64,000 bases of DNA, from positions 1,922,001-1,986,000 of the forward strand of contig NZ_JABFCS010000001.1 of NCBI RefSeq assembly GCF_013087525.1. Reading direction: 5' to 3'. This DNA is from Ramlibacter montanisoli. Lineage in GTDB: Bacteria > Pseudomonadota > Gammaproteobacteria > Burkholderiales > Burkholderiaceae_C. The notes under the pieces were generated by a model. It was not told the origin of the DNA. It saw only the letters and a list, made by a program, of their open reading frames with translations, and did not search any database. Both the position numbers and the translations under genes were made by a program. Every line of letters starts with the position of its first letter. The stretch's first letter is position 1. Shown here piece by piece: positions 36,313-44,832 of the stretch.

Positions 36313-37224
36313 ATGAGCGACCTGCTGCTGCAACCGCAACACGCCCGCGAGCCCCTGCAGGAGGCCTTCAGCGACGCGGCCAACCCGATCGCGCTGGACG
36401 GCGTGGAGTTCATCGAATACGCGACCCGGCAGCCGCAGGCCGTGGGCCAGGTGCTGGAGATGATGGGCTTCCGCCCCGTCGCACGGCACCGCTCGCGCGA
36501 AGTGCTGCTGTACCGCCAGGGCGGCATCAACATCGTGGTGAACGCGCATCCGCGCGACGCCGAGGGCGCGACCCACGGCGCCGAGACGCCCGCGATCAGC
36601 GCCATCGCCCTGCGCGTGCGCGATGCGCGCGCCGCCTACAGGTACGTGCTGGAGCGCGGCGCCTGGGAAGTGCCGACGCATCCCGAGGCCATGGAGCTGA
36701 ACATCCCCGCCATCCACGGCGTGGGCGGCAGCCGCATCTACTTCGTGGACCGCTACCGCGAGTTCTCGATCTACGACGTGGACTTCGTGCGCATCCCCGG
36801 CGTCGACCCGGATCCGCCGGCGGTGGCCGGCATCCATTTCTTCGGCATCGTGCAGTACATCGGCACCGGCCGCAGCTACGACTGGCTGGAGTTCTACCAG
36901 GAGCTGTTCGGCATCGAGGTGATCCCCGACGAGCAGCGCTTCGGCATCATGCCCGCGGGCAAGCTGCTGCGCGCACCGGCCCTGCGGCCGGAGAGCCGCT
37001 TCATGCTGCAGGTGATCGAGCCCGAGGCCGATTCGCTGGACACCAGCGAGCGGCTGCAGCGCATCGGCCTGGGCGTGCCGGACGTGCTGGCGGCGGTGCG
37101 CGCTCTGCGTGCCCTGGGCATGGAGTTCGTGGAAACCGAGGCAGCACACACCGAGCGACGCGGCGCGATCACCCGGACCTACCTGGGCTCCATGGTGTTC
37201 GAGCTGGTGCACAGCCAGACATGA
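36313..37224 (+). CDS. HPPD/VOC-fold protein, C-terminal-domain partner of a split 3-dehydroshikimate dehydratase
   Basis: 303 residues resembling 4-hydroxyphenylpyruvate dioxygenase. It has IEYATRQPQAVGQVLEMMGF, SRIYFVDRYREFSIYDVDFV, a metal-site His in VAGIHFFGIVQYIGTG and Glu in SMVFELVHSQT. The middle metal His expected near LQRIGLGVPDV is not seen. In QuiC1-type enzymes such a domain is fused behind a TIM barrel; here it is encoded separately and upstream of that barrel (37221), overlapping by ATGA. It is therefore more likely part of 3-dehydroshikimate dehydratase than of tyrosine degradation. Confidence 0.75.
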   Translation: MSDLLLQPQHAREPLQEAFSDAANPIALDGVEFIEYATRQPQAVGQVLEMMGFRPVARHRSREVLLYRQGGINIVVNAHPRDAEGATHGAETPAISAIALRVRDARAAYRYVLERGAWEVPTHPEAMELNIPAIHGVGGSRIYFVDRYREFSIYDVDFVRIPGVDPDPPAVAGIHFFGIVQYIGTGRSYDWLEFYQELFGIEVIPDEQRFGIMPAGKLLRAPALRPESRFMLQVIEPEADSLDTSERLQRIGLGVPDVLAAVRALRALGMEFVETEAAHTERRGAITRTYLGSMVFELVHSQT

Positions 37225-38126
37225 CCGACCAGCGCAGCCTGCAGCAGGCGATCCGTGCCTTCGGCATGGACACCATCACGCTGGCCGGCCCGCTGGAGGC
37301 CAAGCTGGAGGCCATGCAGGAGGCCGGCTTCGGCCAGGTCATGCTCAAGGCCAACGACCTGGTGGGCCATCCGCAGGGCTGGCAGGCCGCGGTGAAGGCG
37401 GTGCGGGCCAGCGGCCTGCGCGGCACCGGCTTCCAGGTGCTGCGCGACTTCGAGGGCCTGTCCGGCCACCTGCACCAGTACAAGGTGGACATCGCCAGGA
37501 CCATGCTGGAGATGTGCGCGGCGCTGGGCTGCGACGTGCTGCTGGCGTGCTCCTCGACCTCCACCCACGCCACCCAGGACCTGGACCACATCGCGCGCGA
37601 CCTGCGCAAGCTGGCGATGCTGGCCATTCCCTTCGGCATCCGCATCGCCTACGAAGGGCTGTCCTGGGGCCGCACGGTCAACGAATTCACCACCGCCTGG
37701 GACGTGGTGTGCCGCGCCGACTGCCCCAACCTGGGCATCGGCATCGACTCCTTCCACATCCTGGCCGCCAAGACGCCGCTGGAGGCGATGGACGAACTCG
37801 ACCCCAAGCGGATCTTCCTGGTGCAGCTGTCGGACTTCATGTGGCAGGAGACGCGCACCTTCGAGGAACGCATCGCCACGGCGCGCACCTTCCGCGTGTT
37901 TCCGGGCGAGGGCGTGCACACGCAGCAGCTGGTGCAGATGGTGCTGAAGCTCGACGCGCTGGGCTACGCGGGCGACTACAGCTTCGAGGTGTTCAACGAC
38001 GACTACGTGCAGATGCCGCTGCCGATGGTGGCGCAGCGGGCGAGGGATGCGGCCTTGTGGCTGGGGGAGGATGTGCTGCGGCGGGCGCAGCCGCTGCCGA
38101 ACCAGTTGCGCTTGCGGGCGCGTTGA
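37221..38126 (+). CDS. Sugar-phosphate-isomerase-like TIM barrel, probable 3-dehydroshikimate dehydratase
   Basis: 301 residues. AP-endonuclease-2-type barrel: DTITLAGPLEAKLEAMQEAG, a metal Glu in IRIAYEGLSWGRTVNEF, a metal Asp-His in LGIGIDSFHILAAK, and Glu in YSFEVFNDDYVQM. These match the N-domain of QuiC1/AsbF-type enzymes that convert 3-dehydroshikimate to protocatechuate. It is the last gene of the quinate cluster, overlapping the HPPD-like gene by four bases. It is followed by a repeat-rich intergenic stretch. Confidence 0.82.
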   Translation: MTDQRSLQQAIRAFGMDTITLAGPLEAKLEAMQEAGFGQVMLKANDLVGHPQGWQAAVKAVRASGLRGTGFQVLRDFEGLSGHLHQYKVDIARTMLEMCAALGCDVLLACSSTSTHATQDLDHIARDLRKLAMLAIPFGIRIAYEGLSWGRTVNEFTTAWDVVCRADCPNLGIGIDSFHILAAKTPLEAMDELDPKRIFLVQLSDFMWQETRTFEERIATARTFRVFPGEGVHTQQLVQMVLKLDALGYAGDYSFEVFNDDYVQMPLPMVAQRARDAALWLGEDVLRRAQPLPNQLRLRAR

Positions 38127-38220
38127 CGCTGGGGTTCGCCTTCCGGCTCACCACCAGCCTACCAAAGCCGCTGCCTTCGTAGGCTGGCGGTGAGCGCGCG
38201 CAGCGCCGAACCCCAGCGCT
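38127..38220. repeat. Head-to-head pair of GTAGGCTGG-type repeats
   Basis: CGCTGGGGTTCGCC...CACCAGCCTA (38127-38162, reverse orientation) faces CGTAGGCTGGCGG...GAACCCCAGCGCT (38178-38220). The two copies could fold into one large stem between the convergent quinate cluster and aroQ2. Confidence 0.85.
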
Positions 38221-38326
38221 CCCTCACCCCTTCTCCCTCACCCCTTCTCCCTCACCCCTTCTCCCTCACCCCTTCTCCCTCACCCCTTCTCCCTCACCCC
38301 TTCTCCCTCACCCCTTCTCCCTCACC
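38221..38326. repeat. 14-bp minisatellite CCCTCACCCCTTCT, seven full copies plus a partial
   Basis: Seven perfect units run from 38221 to 38318, then CCCTCACC. The partial eighth unit supplies the minus-strand TGA stop of aroQ2 (38322-38324). The unit is not a multiple of three, so copy changes would shift any frame across it. On the plus strand it creates a spurious Pro/Ser/Leu-rich open frame. Confidence 0.95.
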
Positions 38327-38765
38327 AGCGCCACCACCCCCGCAAGGCCACCAGGTACGACTGCTGGCCCAACCCCTGCACCGTCCCCCGCACCGCCGGC
38401 GAAATGATGGAATGGCTGCGCCACTCCTCGCGTGCGGCAATGTTCGACATGTGCACCTCCAGCACCGGGAAGGGCATCGCCTTGATCGCATCGTGCAGCG
38501 GCACGCCGTGCTGCGTGAGTCCCGCGGGATTCACCAGCGCGCCGGCGGCCGCGTCGATGTTGGCGTGCAGGAAGTCGATCAGCGCGCCTTCGTGGTTGGA
38601 CTGCAGGATGTCCAGCTCCACCTCCAGCTCGCGCGCCAGCGACTGCAGGCGCTCGTCGATCTGCGCCAGCGTAGTGGTGCCGTAGATGTGCGGTTCGCGC
38701 CGGCCGAACAGGTTCAGGTTCGGGCCGTGCAGGACGAGGATTTTCACGGGATGGCCGCTTCGCAT
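38322..38765 (-). CDS. aroQ: Type II 3-dehydroquinate dehydratase, second copy
   Basis: 147 residues from ATG 38765 (stop-start TGATG with dctP2); GTG 38747 is an alternative start just before KILVLHGPNLNLFGRREP. Type II blocks are complete: LQSNHEGALIDFLHAN, VNPAGLTQHGVPLHDAI and EVHMSNIAAREEWRSHS. It differs clearly from the copy at 34978. Its coupling to a TRAP receptor suggests a catabolic or transport-linked role; it could also be the biosynthetic copy. The 3' end runs into the minisatellite. Confidence 0.9.
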   Translation of the reverse strand: MRSGHPVKILVLHGPNLNLFGRREPHIYGTTTLAQIDERLQSLARELEVELDILQSNHEGALIDFLHANIDAAAGALVNPAGLTQHGVPLHDAIKAMPFPVLEVHMSNIAAREEWRSHSIISPAVRGTVQGLGQQSYLVALRGWWRW

Positions 38766-39775
38766 CAGAGCTTGGACACGCGTTCCAGTTCGGCCTTGAA
38801 GAGGTTCACGACGGCCGGGTCGTAGGCGGAGGAGAACTTGTCGTACACCGGGCGCACCGCGGCCCGCATGCTCTGCAGTTCGGCTGGGGGCACGTCGTTG
38901 TAGATCATGCCCTTGGCCTGCAGCTCGCCCAGCGCCTTGCTGGAAACGTCGCGGCTGACCACGCGCTGCCAGTTCTGGGCCTCGATGGCGGCGTCCTGCA
39001 GCAGCTTCTGTTCCACGGGCGACAAGCGGTCCCAGAAGCGCTTGCTGATCTGGATCGGATTGGTCGCGTACACGTGGTTGGTGCCACTGACGTACTTCTG
39101 CACCTCGTAGAACTTGCTCGAGGCGATCACCGCGAACGGGTTCTCCTGGCCGTCCACGGCCTTGGCCTCGAGAGCCCCGTAAAGCTCGGCGAAGGGCATC
39201 GGCAGCGGGTTTGCCTTGAACGTCCTGAAAGTTTCCAGGAACACCGGGTTGGGGATCACGCGCAGCTTCAGCCCTTCCAGGTCGGACCCCTTCGTGATCG
39301 GGCGCTTGCTGTTGGTCACGTTGCGAAAGCCCAGGTCGAAGAAGCCCAGGACGATCACGCCCTTCTCGGGCAGCTTCGCGGTGAGTGCCTTGCCCAGGGG
39401 GCCGTCGACCATCGCATCGGCTTGCCTGGCATTGGCGAACAGGAACGGAAAGTCCAGCAGGCCGAACTCCTTCACGATGCCATTCAGCGACGTCGTGGAG
39501 GCGACGAGCATTTCCTGCACTCCGCCTTGCAGCGCGGCCTGCTGCTGCAGTTCGTTGCCCAGCTGCGAGGAGGGGTACTCCTGCACCTTGATCTTGCCGC
39601 CGCTCCTGGCGGCGACGATCTCGGCGAACTTCCGCACGCCCAGGCTCGTCGGGTGATCGGGGTTGTTCAGGTGGCCGAACTTGATCGTGCGCTCCTGCAC
39701 GTCCTGCGCGCCGACGGCGGCGGCGGCAACAAGCAATGCAAGGCCGGCGAAGCCGCGGCGGGTGGTAGGTGTCAC
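38765..39775 (-). CDS. TRAP transporter solute-binding protein (DctP), orphan
   Basis: 336 residues. GTG 39775 with ribosome site GGAGACAC; the signal peptide covers RRGFAGLALLVAAAAVGAQD. Marks: [53 protein letters not shown] and [19 protein letters not shown]. No DctQM genes accompany it, so it may share the permease at 32108. It is divergent from the IclR gene at 39861 and probably regulated by it. Confidence 0.89.
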   Translation of the reverse strand: MTPTTRRGFAGLALLVAAAAVGAQDVQERTIKFGHLNNPDHPTSLGVRKFAEIVAARSGGKIKVQEYPSSQLGNELQQQAALQGGVQEMLVASTTSLNGIVKEFGLLDFPFLFANARQADAMVDGPLGKALTAKLPEKGVIVLGFFDLGFRNVTNSKRPITKGSDLEGLKLRVIPNPVFLETFRTFKANPLPMPFAELYGALEAKAVDGQENPFAVIASSKFYEVQKYVSGTNHVYATNPIQISKRFWDRLSPVEQKLLQDAAIEAQNWQRVVSRDVSSKALGELQAKGMIYNDVPPAELQSMRAAVRPVYDKFSSAYDPAVVNLFKAELERVSKL

Positions 39776-39824
39776 GCGTGTCTCCTGCGATGTAGACGGG
39801 AAAGTGCGGCATGATAGGCAGACG

Positions 39825-39842
39825 GTGGGAACACCGTTCCAC
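39825..39842. promoter_or_regulatory. IclR-type operator candidate GGAAC-acc-GTTCC
   Basis: The perfect 5-bp dyad GGAACACCGTTCC (39828-39840), extended by GTGG and AC on its sides, lies between divergent dctP2 and iclR. IclR-family sites commonly have such GGAAC/GTTCC symmetry. A TTCCG half-site follows at 39850-39854. Confidence 0.55.
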
Positions 39843-39860
39843 ACCAGAATTCCGTTTCAC

Positions 39861-40673
39861 ATGACGAATTCGGCAGCCGCCCCGACGGGCACCATCGATC
39901 GCGCCCTGCGCATCGTGGAGACCCTCGCCTCGCAGCCTGGGGGCATGCCGCTCGCGGCATTGGCCGACGAACTCGAACTTCCGCGCAGTGCCTGCCACCG
40001 CCTGCTGTCCGAGCTGCAACGTTGCGGCTACGTGCGCCAGGTACGCGAACACGGCGACTACGCGCTGACCACCAAGCTCGCGTCGGTGGGCCTCGGCTAC
40101 CTCGGTGCTTCCGGCATCGTCGACATCGCGCAGCCGATCATCGACCGCCTCGCAGAAACCAGCGGCGAACTGGTGCGGCTCGCCTTGGTGGATGGCGACC
40201 GCCTCACCTTCGTGGCCAAGGCGCAGGGCGCGCGCTTCGGGTTGCGCTACGACCCCGACATGGGCATCGACGTGCGGCTGTCCTGCAGCGCGGGCGGCCA
40301 CGCGTGGCTGATGACGCTGAGCGAGGAGCGCGCCACCGAGCTGGTCGCGCGGCAGGGCTTCGGCGAGCCAAAGGCCTACGGGCCGAAGGCGCCGACCACC
40401 TTCAAGGCGCTGATGCGCGTGCTGGAGGAGGACCGCAAGCGCGGCTTCAGCGTGATGAGCGAGATGTACGCGCCCGGCATGAGCGCGATGGCGGCACCGG
40501 TGCAGCGACGCAACGAAGCGGCCATCGGCGTGATCACCGTGGCCGGGCCGCTGGTGCGCCTGACGCCGCAACGCATGCTGCAGCTCGGCGACGCCGTGCT
40601 CGCCGCGGCGGGCGAGCTGGCGCTCGCGAGCACGACCTCGCCGCTGTTCGCGCGGCGCCGCGGCACGCGTTAG
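39861..40673 (+). CDS. IclR-family transcriptional regulator
   Basis: 270 residues. The winged helix is TIDRALRIVETLASQPGGMP and ELPRSACHRLLSELQRCGYV; the effector domain has VRLSCSAGGHAWLMTLSEER. It is divergent from dctP2-aroQ2 and is probably their regulator, in the PcaR/PobR-like group that senses aromatic or hydroaromatic acids (inference). The C-terminus ends where a GTAGGCTGG repeat pair begins. Confidence 0.88.
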   Translation: MTNSAAAPTGTIDRALRIVETLASQPGGMPLAALADELELPRSACHRLLSELQRCGYVRQVREHGDYALTTKLASVGLGYLGASGIVDIAQPIIDRLAETSGELVRLALVDGDRLTFVAKAQGARFGLRYDPDMGIDVRLSCSAGGHAWLMTLSEERATELVARQGFGEPKAYGPKAPTTFKALMRVLEEDRKRGFSVMSEMYAPGMSAMAAPVQRRNEAAIGVITVAGPLVRLTPQRMLQLGDAVLAAAGELALASTTSPLFARRRGTR

Positions 40674-40768
40674 CTGGGGTTCGCCTTCGGCTCACCACCA
40701 GCCTACAAGGGGAACGCGCGGGCTTCGTAGGCTGGCGGTAAGCGCGCGCAGCGCCGAACCCCAGCGCT
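40672..40768. repeat. Second head-to-head pair of GTAGGCTGG-type repeats
   Basis: TAGCTGGGGTTCGCC...ACCAGCCTACA (40672-40707) faces CGTAGGCTGGCGG...GAACCCCAGCGCT (40726-40768), the same arrangement as at 38127-38220. The stops of both flanking genes touch the repeats: TAG of iclR at 40671-40673 and TAG of the minus-strand STAS gene at 40767-40769. Confidence 0.88.
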
Positions 40769-41024
40769 AAGCCGCCGGCCAGAGCAGCTCGACGCGCTTC
40801 GTGCGCAAGCGGCGCTCCGCGATTTCGCGCAGCAAGGCCTGCTCGGCCCGATCGAAGCGGCTCCCGAGCTTGCGCAGGTCGAGAACGACTTCCCCGTTCG
40901 GCCAGCTGCTGCTGTCGACTTCCAGCACCTGCAGAAGCGAAGAGAGTCCTGCCAGCGGCGGGTCGCCGCTCACCAGAACCCGCGTACGGCCTGGCTCGTG
41001 GGTGACCGTGACATCCAGATCCAT
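40767..41024 (-). CDS. Small STAS/SpoIIAA-like hypothetical protein
   Basis: 85 residues from ATG 41024. TRVLVSGDPPLAGLSSLLQV and EVVLDLRKLGSRFDRAEQAL give a beta-alpha pattern like anti-sigma-antagonist folds, but no phosphorylatable Ser motif is obvious. It is convergent with the iclR gene across a repeat. No operon partner. Confidence 0.55.
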   Translation of the reverse strand: MDLDVTVTHEPGRTRVLVSGDPPLAGLSSLLQVLEVDSSSWPNGEVVLDLRKLGSRFDRAEQALLREIAERRLRTKRVELLWPAA

Positions 41025-41206
41025 GCACCCACTTTGGACGAGGCGCGGCGGACGCGCTGTCAACTATGCGGGGTGCTGCACCGTGAAACCTCTGTTGCGA
41101 AGGCGGCCAGGCGGCTCACGCCTGCTCACGCAATTTCCGGCTAGGTACGGCGGCATAGTTGGCGCCCCGCGGGGAACTCGCGCTCCCGGCAGAGGCACCG
41201 AATGGA
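41025..41206. other. Intergenic stretch with a CAACTATGC inverted repeat
   Basis: 182 bases without a gene. CAACTATGC (41061-41069) is repeated in reverse as GCATAGTTG (41153-41161), making a segment of about 100 bases with inverted ends. It has no open frame of note, and no target-site duplication could be seen. Confidence 0.5.
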
Positions 41207-42819
41207 TCAGAAGCCCGCTGCGAGGCCGTCCCGGCGCGAGTCGGAAGCGACCACGTAGCCTTCCTTGCTGGTGTCGCCCATGCGCCAGATGAACTGGCCG
41301 GCACCGAAGTCCTGGTAGTTGTCGTTGATGACTTCCATGCGGTGGCCGCGGCTCGTCAGCTCCTGCACGGTGGCCGTGGCCATCTGCTGTTCGACGTTGA
41401 TCTCCAGGCCGGAGTTGAAGCGCCAGCGCGGCGCGTCGCAGGCGGCCTGCGGGTTCTGGTCGTAGTCGATCATGCGCACCAGGGTCTGCAGGTGGCCCTG
41501 CGGCTGCATGTTGCCGCCCATCACGCCGAAGCTCATCACGGGCTGCCCGTCCTTGGTGAGGAAGGCCGGGATGATCGTGTGGAAGGGCCGCTTGCCGGGC
41601 GCCACCTGGTTGGCACCGGGCTGCAGGCTGAAGCCGTGGCCGCGGTTCTGCAGGCTGATGCCGAAGCCGGGCTCCACGCAACCCGAGCCGAAGCCCATGT
41701 AGTTGCTCTGGATGAAGCTGATCATCATGCCGTTCTCGTCGGCCGCCGTCAGGTAGATGGTGCCGCCCTTGACCGGGTTGCCGGCCTTGAAGTCCTGCGC
41801 GCGCTTCATGTCGATCAGCTTGGCGCGACTCGCGAGGTAGGCGTCGTCCAGCATCTGCTCGGTGCTGACTTCCATGGCCGAACGCTCGGCGACGTAGCGG
41901 TACACGTCGGCGAATGCGAGCTTCATCGCCTCGATCTGGACGTGCTGCGAGTCCGCGCCATCGAGCTTCATGGAACGCAGGTCGAAGTTCTTCAGGATGC
42001 CCAGCGCCATCAGCGCCGCGATGCCCTGCCCGTTGGGCGGGATCTCGTGCAGCGTGTAGCCGCGGTAATCCTTGGCGATCGGCGTCACCCACTCCGGCTT
42101 GAAGGCGGCGAAGTCCTGCGCCGTGTGGGCGCCGCCGTTGTCCTTGCTGAAACGCGCGATGGCCTCGGCGATCTCGCCGCCGTAGAAGGCCTGGCCCCTG
42201 GTCTCGGCGATCAGGCGCAGCGCGCGGGCGGCCGCCGGGAACCGGAACAGCTCGCCGACGCGGGGCGCGCGGCCCCAGGGCAGGAAGCTTTGCGCGAACC
42301 CGGGCAGGTGACCCAGTTCGGGCGTGGCCGCGTCCCACTTCTGTTGCACCACGATCGGCAGCAGGTAGCCGCGCTCGGCGATCTCGATGGCGGGCGCCAG
42401 CAGGTCGGCGAAGGGCAGCTTGCCGTAACGCTCGGACAGCGCGACCCAGGTGCCGACGGCGCCGGGCACGCTGACCGAATCGATGCCGCGCTTGGGCGGG
42501 GTCTTGGCGTCGGCGCCGTACTTCTTCTGGAAGTAACCGGGCGTCCAGCCCGCGGGTGCGGGGCCCGAGCCGTTGATGCCTTGCGCTGCTGGCCGTCCCA
42601 CAGGATCGCGAAGGCATCGCTGCCCAGGCCGTTGCTCACCGGCTCGCAGATCGTCATCGCGGCGGCGGCGGCGATCGCCGCATCGACCGCATTGCCGCCC
42701 TGCCACAGCATGCGCAGGCCCGCCTGCGCCGCCAGCGGGTGCGAGGTGGAGACCGCGTTGCGCGCGAAGACCGGGATGCGCGTGGTGGGGTAGGGGTTGT
42801 GGAAGTCGAAGTTCTTCAT
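41207..42819 (-). CDS. Gamma-glutamyltranspeptidase family protein, frameshifted
   Basis: About 537 residues, no signal peptide. It starts at ATG 42819 (MKNFDFHNPYPTTRIPVFAR) and has GGNAVDAAIAAAAAMTICEP and SNGLGSDAFAILWDGQ. After a break near 42590 come GSVSVPGAVGTWVALSER-like sequence (DSVSVPGAVGTWVALSERYG) and the processing-site Thr in KGGTIYLTAADENG. It belongs to the YwrD-like branch; members cleave gamma-glutamyl or other amide bonds after autoproteolysis. It is coupled to a downstream-facing TctC gene, suggesting catabolism of an imported amide or acid. Confidence 0.87.
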
Positions 42820-42842
42820 GGGAGATCCTGCGGGAGCGCGGT

Positions 42843-43810
42843 TCAGTTGTCGGCGGTCAGCTTGCGCTCGGTGATGATCTTCTTCCAGCGCGTGCGGTCC
42901 TTCTCCAGCATCGCGGCGAACTGCTGTGGCGTGCCGCCCGCGGGCTCGATGCCCAGGCGCGCCAGCCGCTCCCCTTCACTTCCGGGTCCTGCAGGGCCTG
43001 GTTGACGGCGGTGTTGATGCGCTGGACCAGGTCCGCGGGCAGGCCCTTGGGGCCGTACATGCCAAACCAGGTCACCGACTCGAAGCCGGGGATGGTGTCG
43101 GAGATCGGCGGCAGGTTGGGCAGCAGCGGCGAGCGCTTCAGGCTGGTGATGCCCAGCGCGCGCAGGCGGCCCTGCTGCACGTGCGGCAGGCCGCTGGGCA
43201 GCGAGTCGAACAGCACGTCCACCTTCCCGCTGGCCAGGTCGGGAATGGCCAGCGCCGTGCCCTTGTACGGGATGTGCACGAGGAACAGGCCGGCCTGCGC
43301 CTTGAAGTATTCGGCCGTGAGGTGCACCACGGTGCCGTTGCCGCTGCTGGCGTAGTTCAGCTTGCCGGGGTTCTTGCGGGCGTAGTCCACCCACTCCTTC
43401 ACGGTCTTGGCCGGTGCCGTGTTGGGCACCAGCATGATGCTGGGCGCGTCGCCCACGTGCGCGATCGGCGTGAAGTCCGCGACCGCATCGTAGGGCAGCT
43501 TGCCGCCGAAGCTCGGGCCGATGCTGTGCGTGCTGCTGGTGGCCAGCAGCAGCGTGTAGCCGTCGGGGCCGGCCTTGGCGACGATGTCGGAGCCGATGCT
43601 GCCGCCGGCGCCCGGCTTGTTGTCGACGACGATGGTCTGGCCGAGGCGCTCGCCGAGCTTCTGCGACAGCGCGCGGCCGAAGATGTCCGTGGCGCCGCCC
43701 GCCGGGAAGGGAATCACCAGGCGGATCGGCTTGTTCGGGTAGCCCTGGGCGTGGGCGGCGGGGGCCAGCAGCGCCGAGGCGGCCAGCAGGAGGGAGGCGA
43801 GCAGCTTCAT
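42843..43810 (-). CDS. Bug/TctC-family tripartite tricarboxylate receptor, frameshifted near C-terminus
   Basis: About 323 residues. Signal peptide [20 protein letters not shown], then [37 protein letters not shown] and [20 protein letters not shown]. The frame breaks near 42972, where a G4 run should be G5 ([20 protein letters not shown]), and continues to TGA at 42843. First gene of an operon with the gamma-glutamyltranspeptidase gene and divergent from a LysR gene. Confidence 0.88.
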
Positions 43811-43833
43811 CCGACCATCATAGGAAGGCCGAC

Positions 43834-43884
43834 AGCAAAGGAAAAGCGAATAGTGCTTTAGGGACGATAAACCTTTGCTTTAGG
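43834..43884. promoter_or_regulatory. LysR-type binding region between tctC and lysR
   Basis: AGCAAAGG (43834-43841) is inverted as CCTTTGCT (43872-43879), and TGCTTTAGG occurs twice in direct orientation (43854-43862 and 43876-43884), 22 bases or about two helix turns apart. This is the layout expected for recognition and activation sites of a LysR regulator in the 81-base divergent gap. Confidence 0.5.
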
Positions 43885-43891
43885 ATAAGGA

Positions 43892-44752
43892 ATGAGCAGC
43901 ATCCGGCTCCTGAAGACCTTCGCCGCCGTGGCCACGGAAGGATCGTTCGCGGCCGCGGCCTCGCAGGTCGCGCTGACGCAGGCGGCCGTGGGCCAGCAGA
44001 TGCGCTCGCTGGAGGCCGAGCTGCGCCGGCCGCTGTTCGAGCGGCAGGGCAAGACCGTGGTGCTCAACGACGCGGGCCGCGCGCTGGTGCCGCAGGTGCG
44101 GCGCCTGCTCGGACTCTACGAGCAGATGCTGGCGGCGCCCGACGCCGCCGACGCGATGTCCGGCACGGTGCACCTGGGCGCCGTGGTGTCCGCCGTGCGC
44201 CCGCTGATCCAGGCCACGCTGGCGCTGAAGGCGCGCCATGCGGCGCTGGACCTCCACGTTTCCGCCGCCAAGTCGATCGAACTGATCGAGCGCGTGCAGG
44301 CGGGGGAGCTGGACGCGGCGATCGCGGTGCGCGAACCGGGCGCGCGGCCCGAGCTGGTGTGGACTGCCCTCTACGGCGAGGCCATGGTGCTGCTGGCGCC
44401 GCGCAAGCTGGAGGAAAGCAGCGCGCGCGCGATCCTGCAGCACCACCCCTTCATCCGCTTCGATCCTTCGCAGCACACCGGCCGGCTGGTGGAGCGTACG
44501 CTCAAGCGCCTGCGCGTGAAGCCCAGCGAGTTCCTCGAACTCAATGCGCTGGAGAGCATCGTCGAACTGGTGCGATCGGGGCTGGGCGTGGCGGTGGTGC
44601 CGCTGCTGCGCGACGCGCGCTGGGCCGGCGACGCGAAGCTGCGGGTGATCGAGATCCCGCGGGCGGAGGAGCGGCAGATCGCGCTGGTGCAGCGGCGGGA
44701 TTCTGCGAAGGGAGTGGTGATCCAGGCGGTGGCGGGCGAGTTTCTCTCGTAG
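43892..44752 (+). CDS. LysR-family transcriptional regulator
   Basis: 286 residues. The helix-turn-helix region is RLLKTFAAVATEGSFAAAAS and TQAAVGQQMRSLEAELRRPL; the effector domain has LDLHVSAAKSIELIERVQAG. Divergent from the tctC-ggt operon, which it probably controls. Its TAG stop (44750-44752) is part of a GTAGGCTGG repeat. Confidence 0.9.
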   Translation: MSSIRLLKTFAAVATEGSFAAAASQVALTQAAVGQQMRSLEAELRRPLFERQGKTVVLNDAGRALVPQVRRLLGLYEQMLAAPDAADAMSGTVHLGAVVSAVRPLIQATLALKARHAALDLHVSAAKSIELIERVQAGELDAAIAVREPGARPELVWTALYGEAMVLLAPRKLEESSARAILQHHPFIRFDPSQHTGRLVERTLKRLRVKPSEFLELNALESIVELVRSGLGVAVVPLLRDARWAGDAKLRVIEIPRAEERQIALVQRRDSAKGVVIQAVAGEFLS

Positions 44753-44823
44753 GCTGGGGTGAGCCCGCAGGCGAACCCCAGCGCTTCGCGCATCGCTGGG
44801 GTTCCTGCGTCACCCCAGCCTAC
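44748..44823. repeat. Long hairpin repeat of the GTAGGCTGG family
   Basis: CGTAGGCTGGGGTGAGCCCG...GAACCCCAGC faces GCTGGGGTTCCTGC...CACCCCAGCCTACA, giving a near-perfect 76-base inverted repeat. It carries the lysR stop codon at one end and ends ten bases before nth. It could act as a bidirectional RNA end. Confidence 0.88.
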
Positions 44824-44832
44824 ACTTTCACC

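Noticed and set aside
36313-37224. 4-hydroxyphenylpyruvate dioxygenase of tyrosine catabolism
   Set aside because: One metal ligand is not apparent, length is short, and the gene is coupled to a TIM-barrel dehydratase inside a quinate cluster.
38221-38326. CRISPR array
   Set aside because: The 14-bp units are directly adjacent without spacers, and no cas genes are near.
38190-38825. Plus-strand Pro/Ser/Leu-rich protein
   Set aside because: Created by the 14-bp minisatellite and the antisense of aroQ2; no start signal or family.
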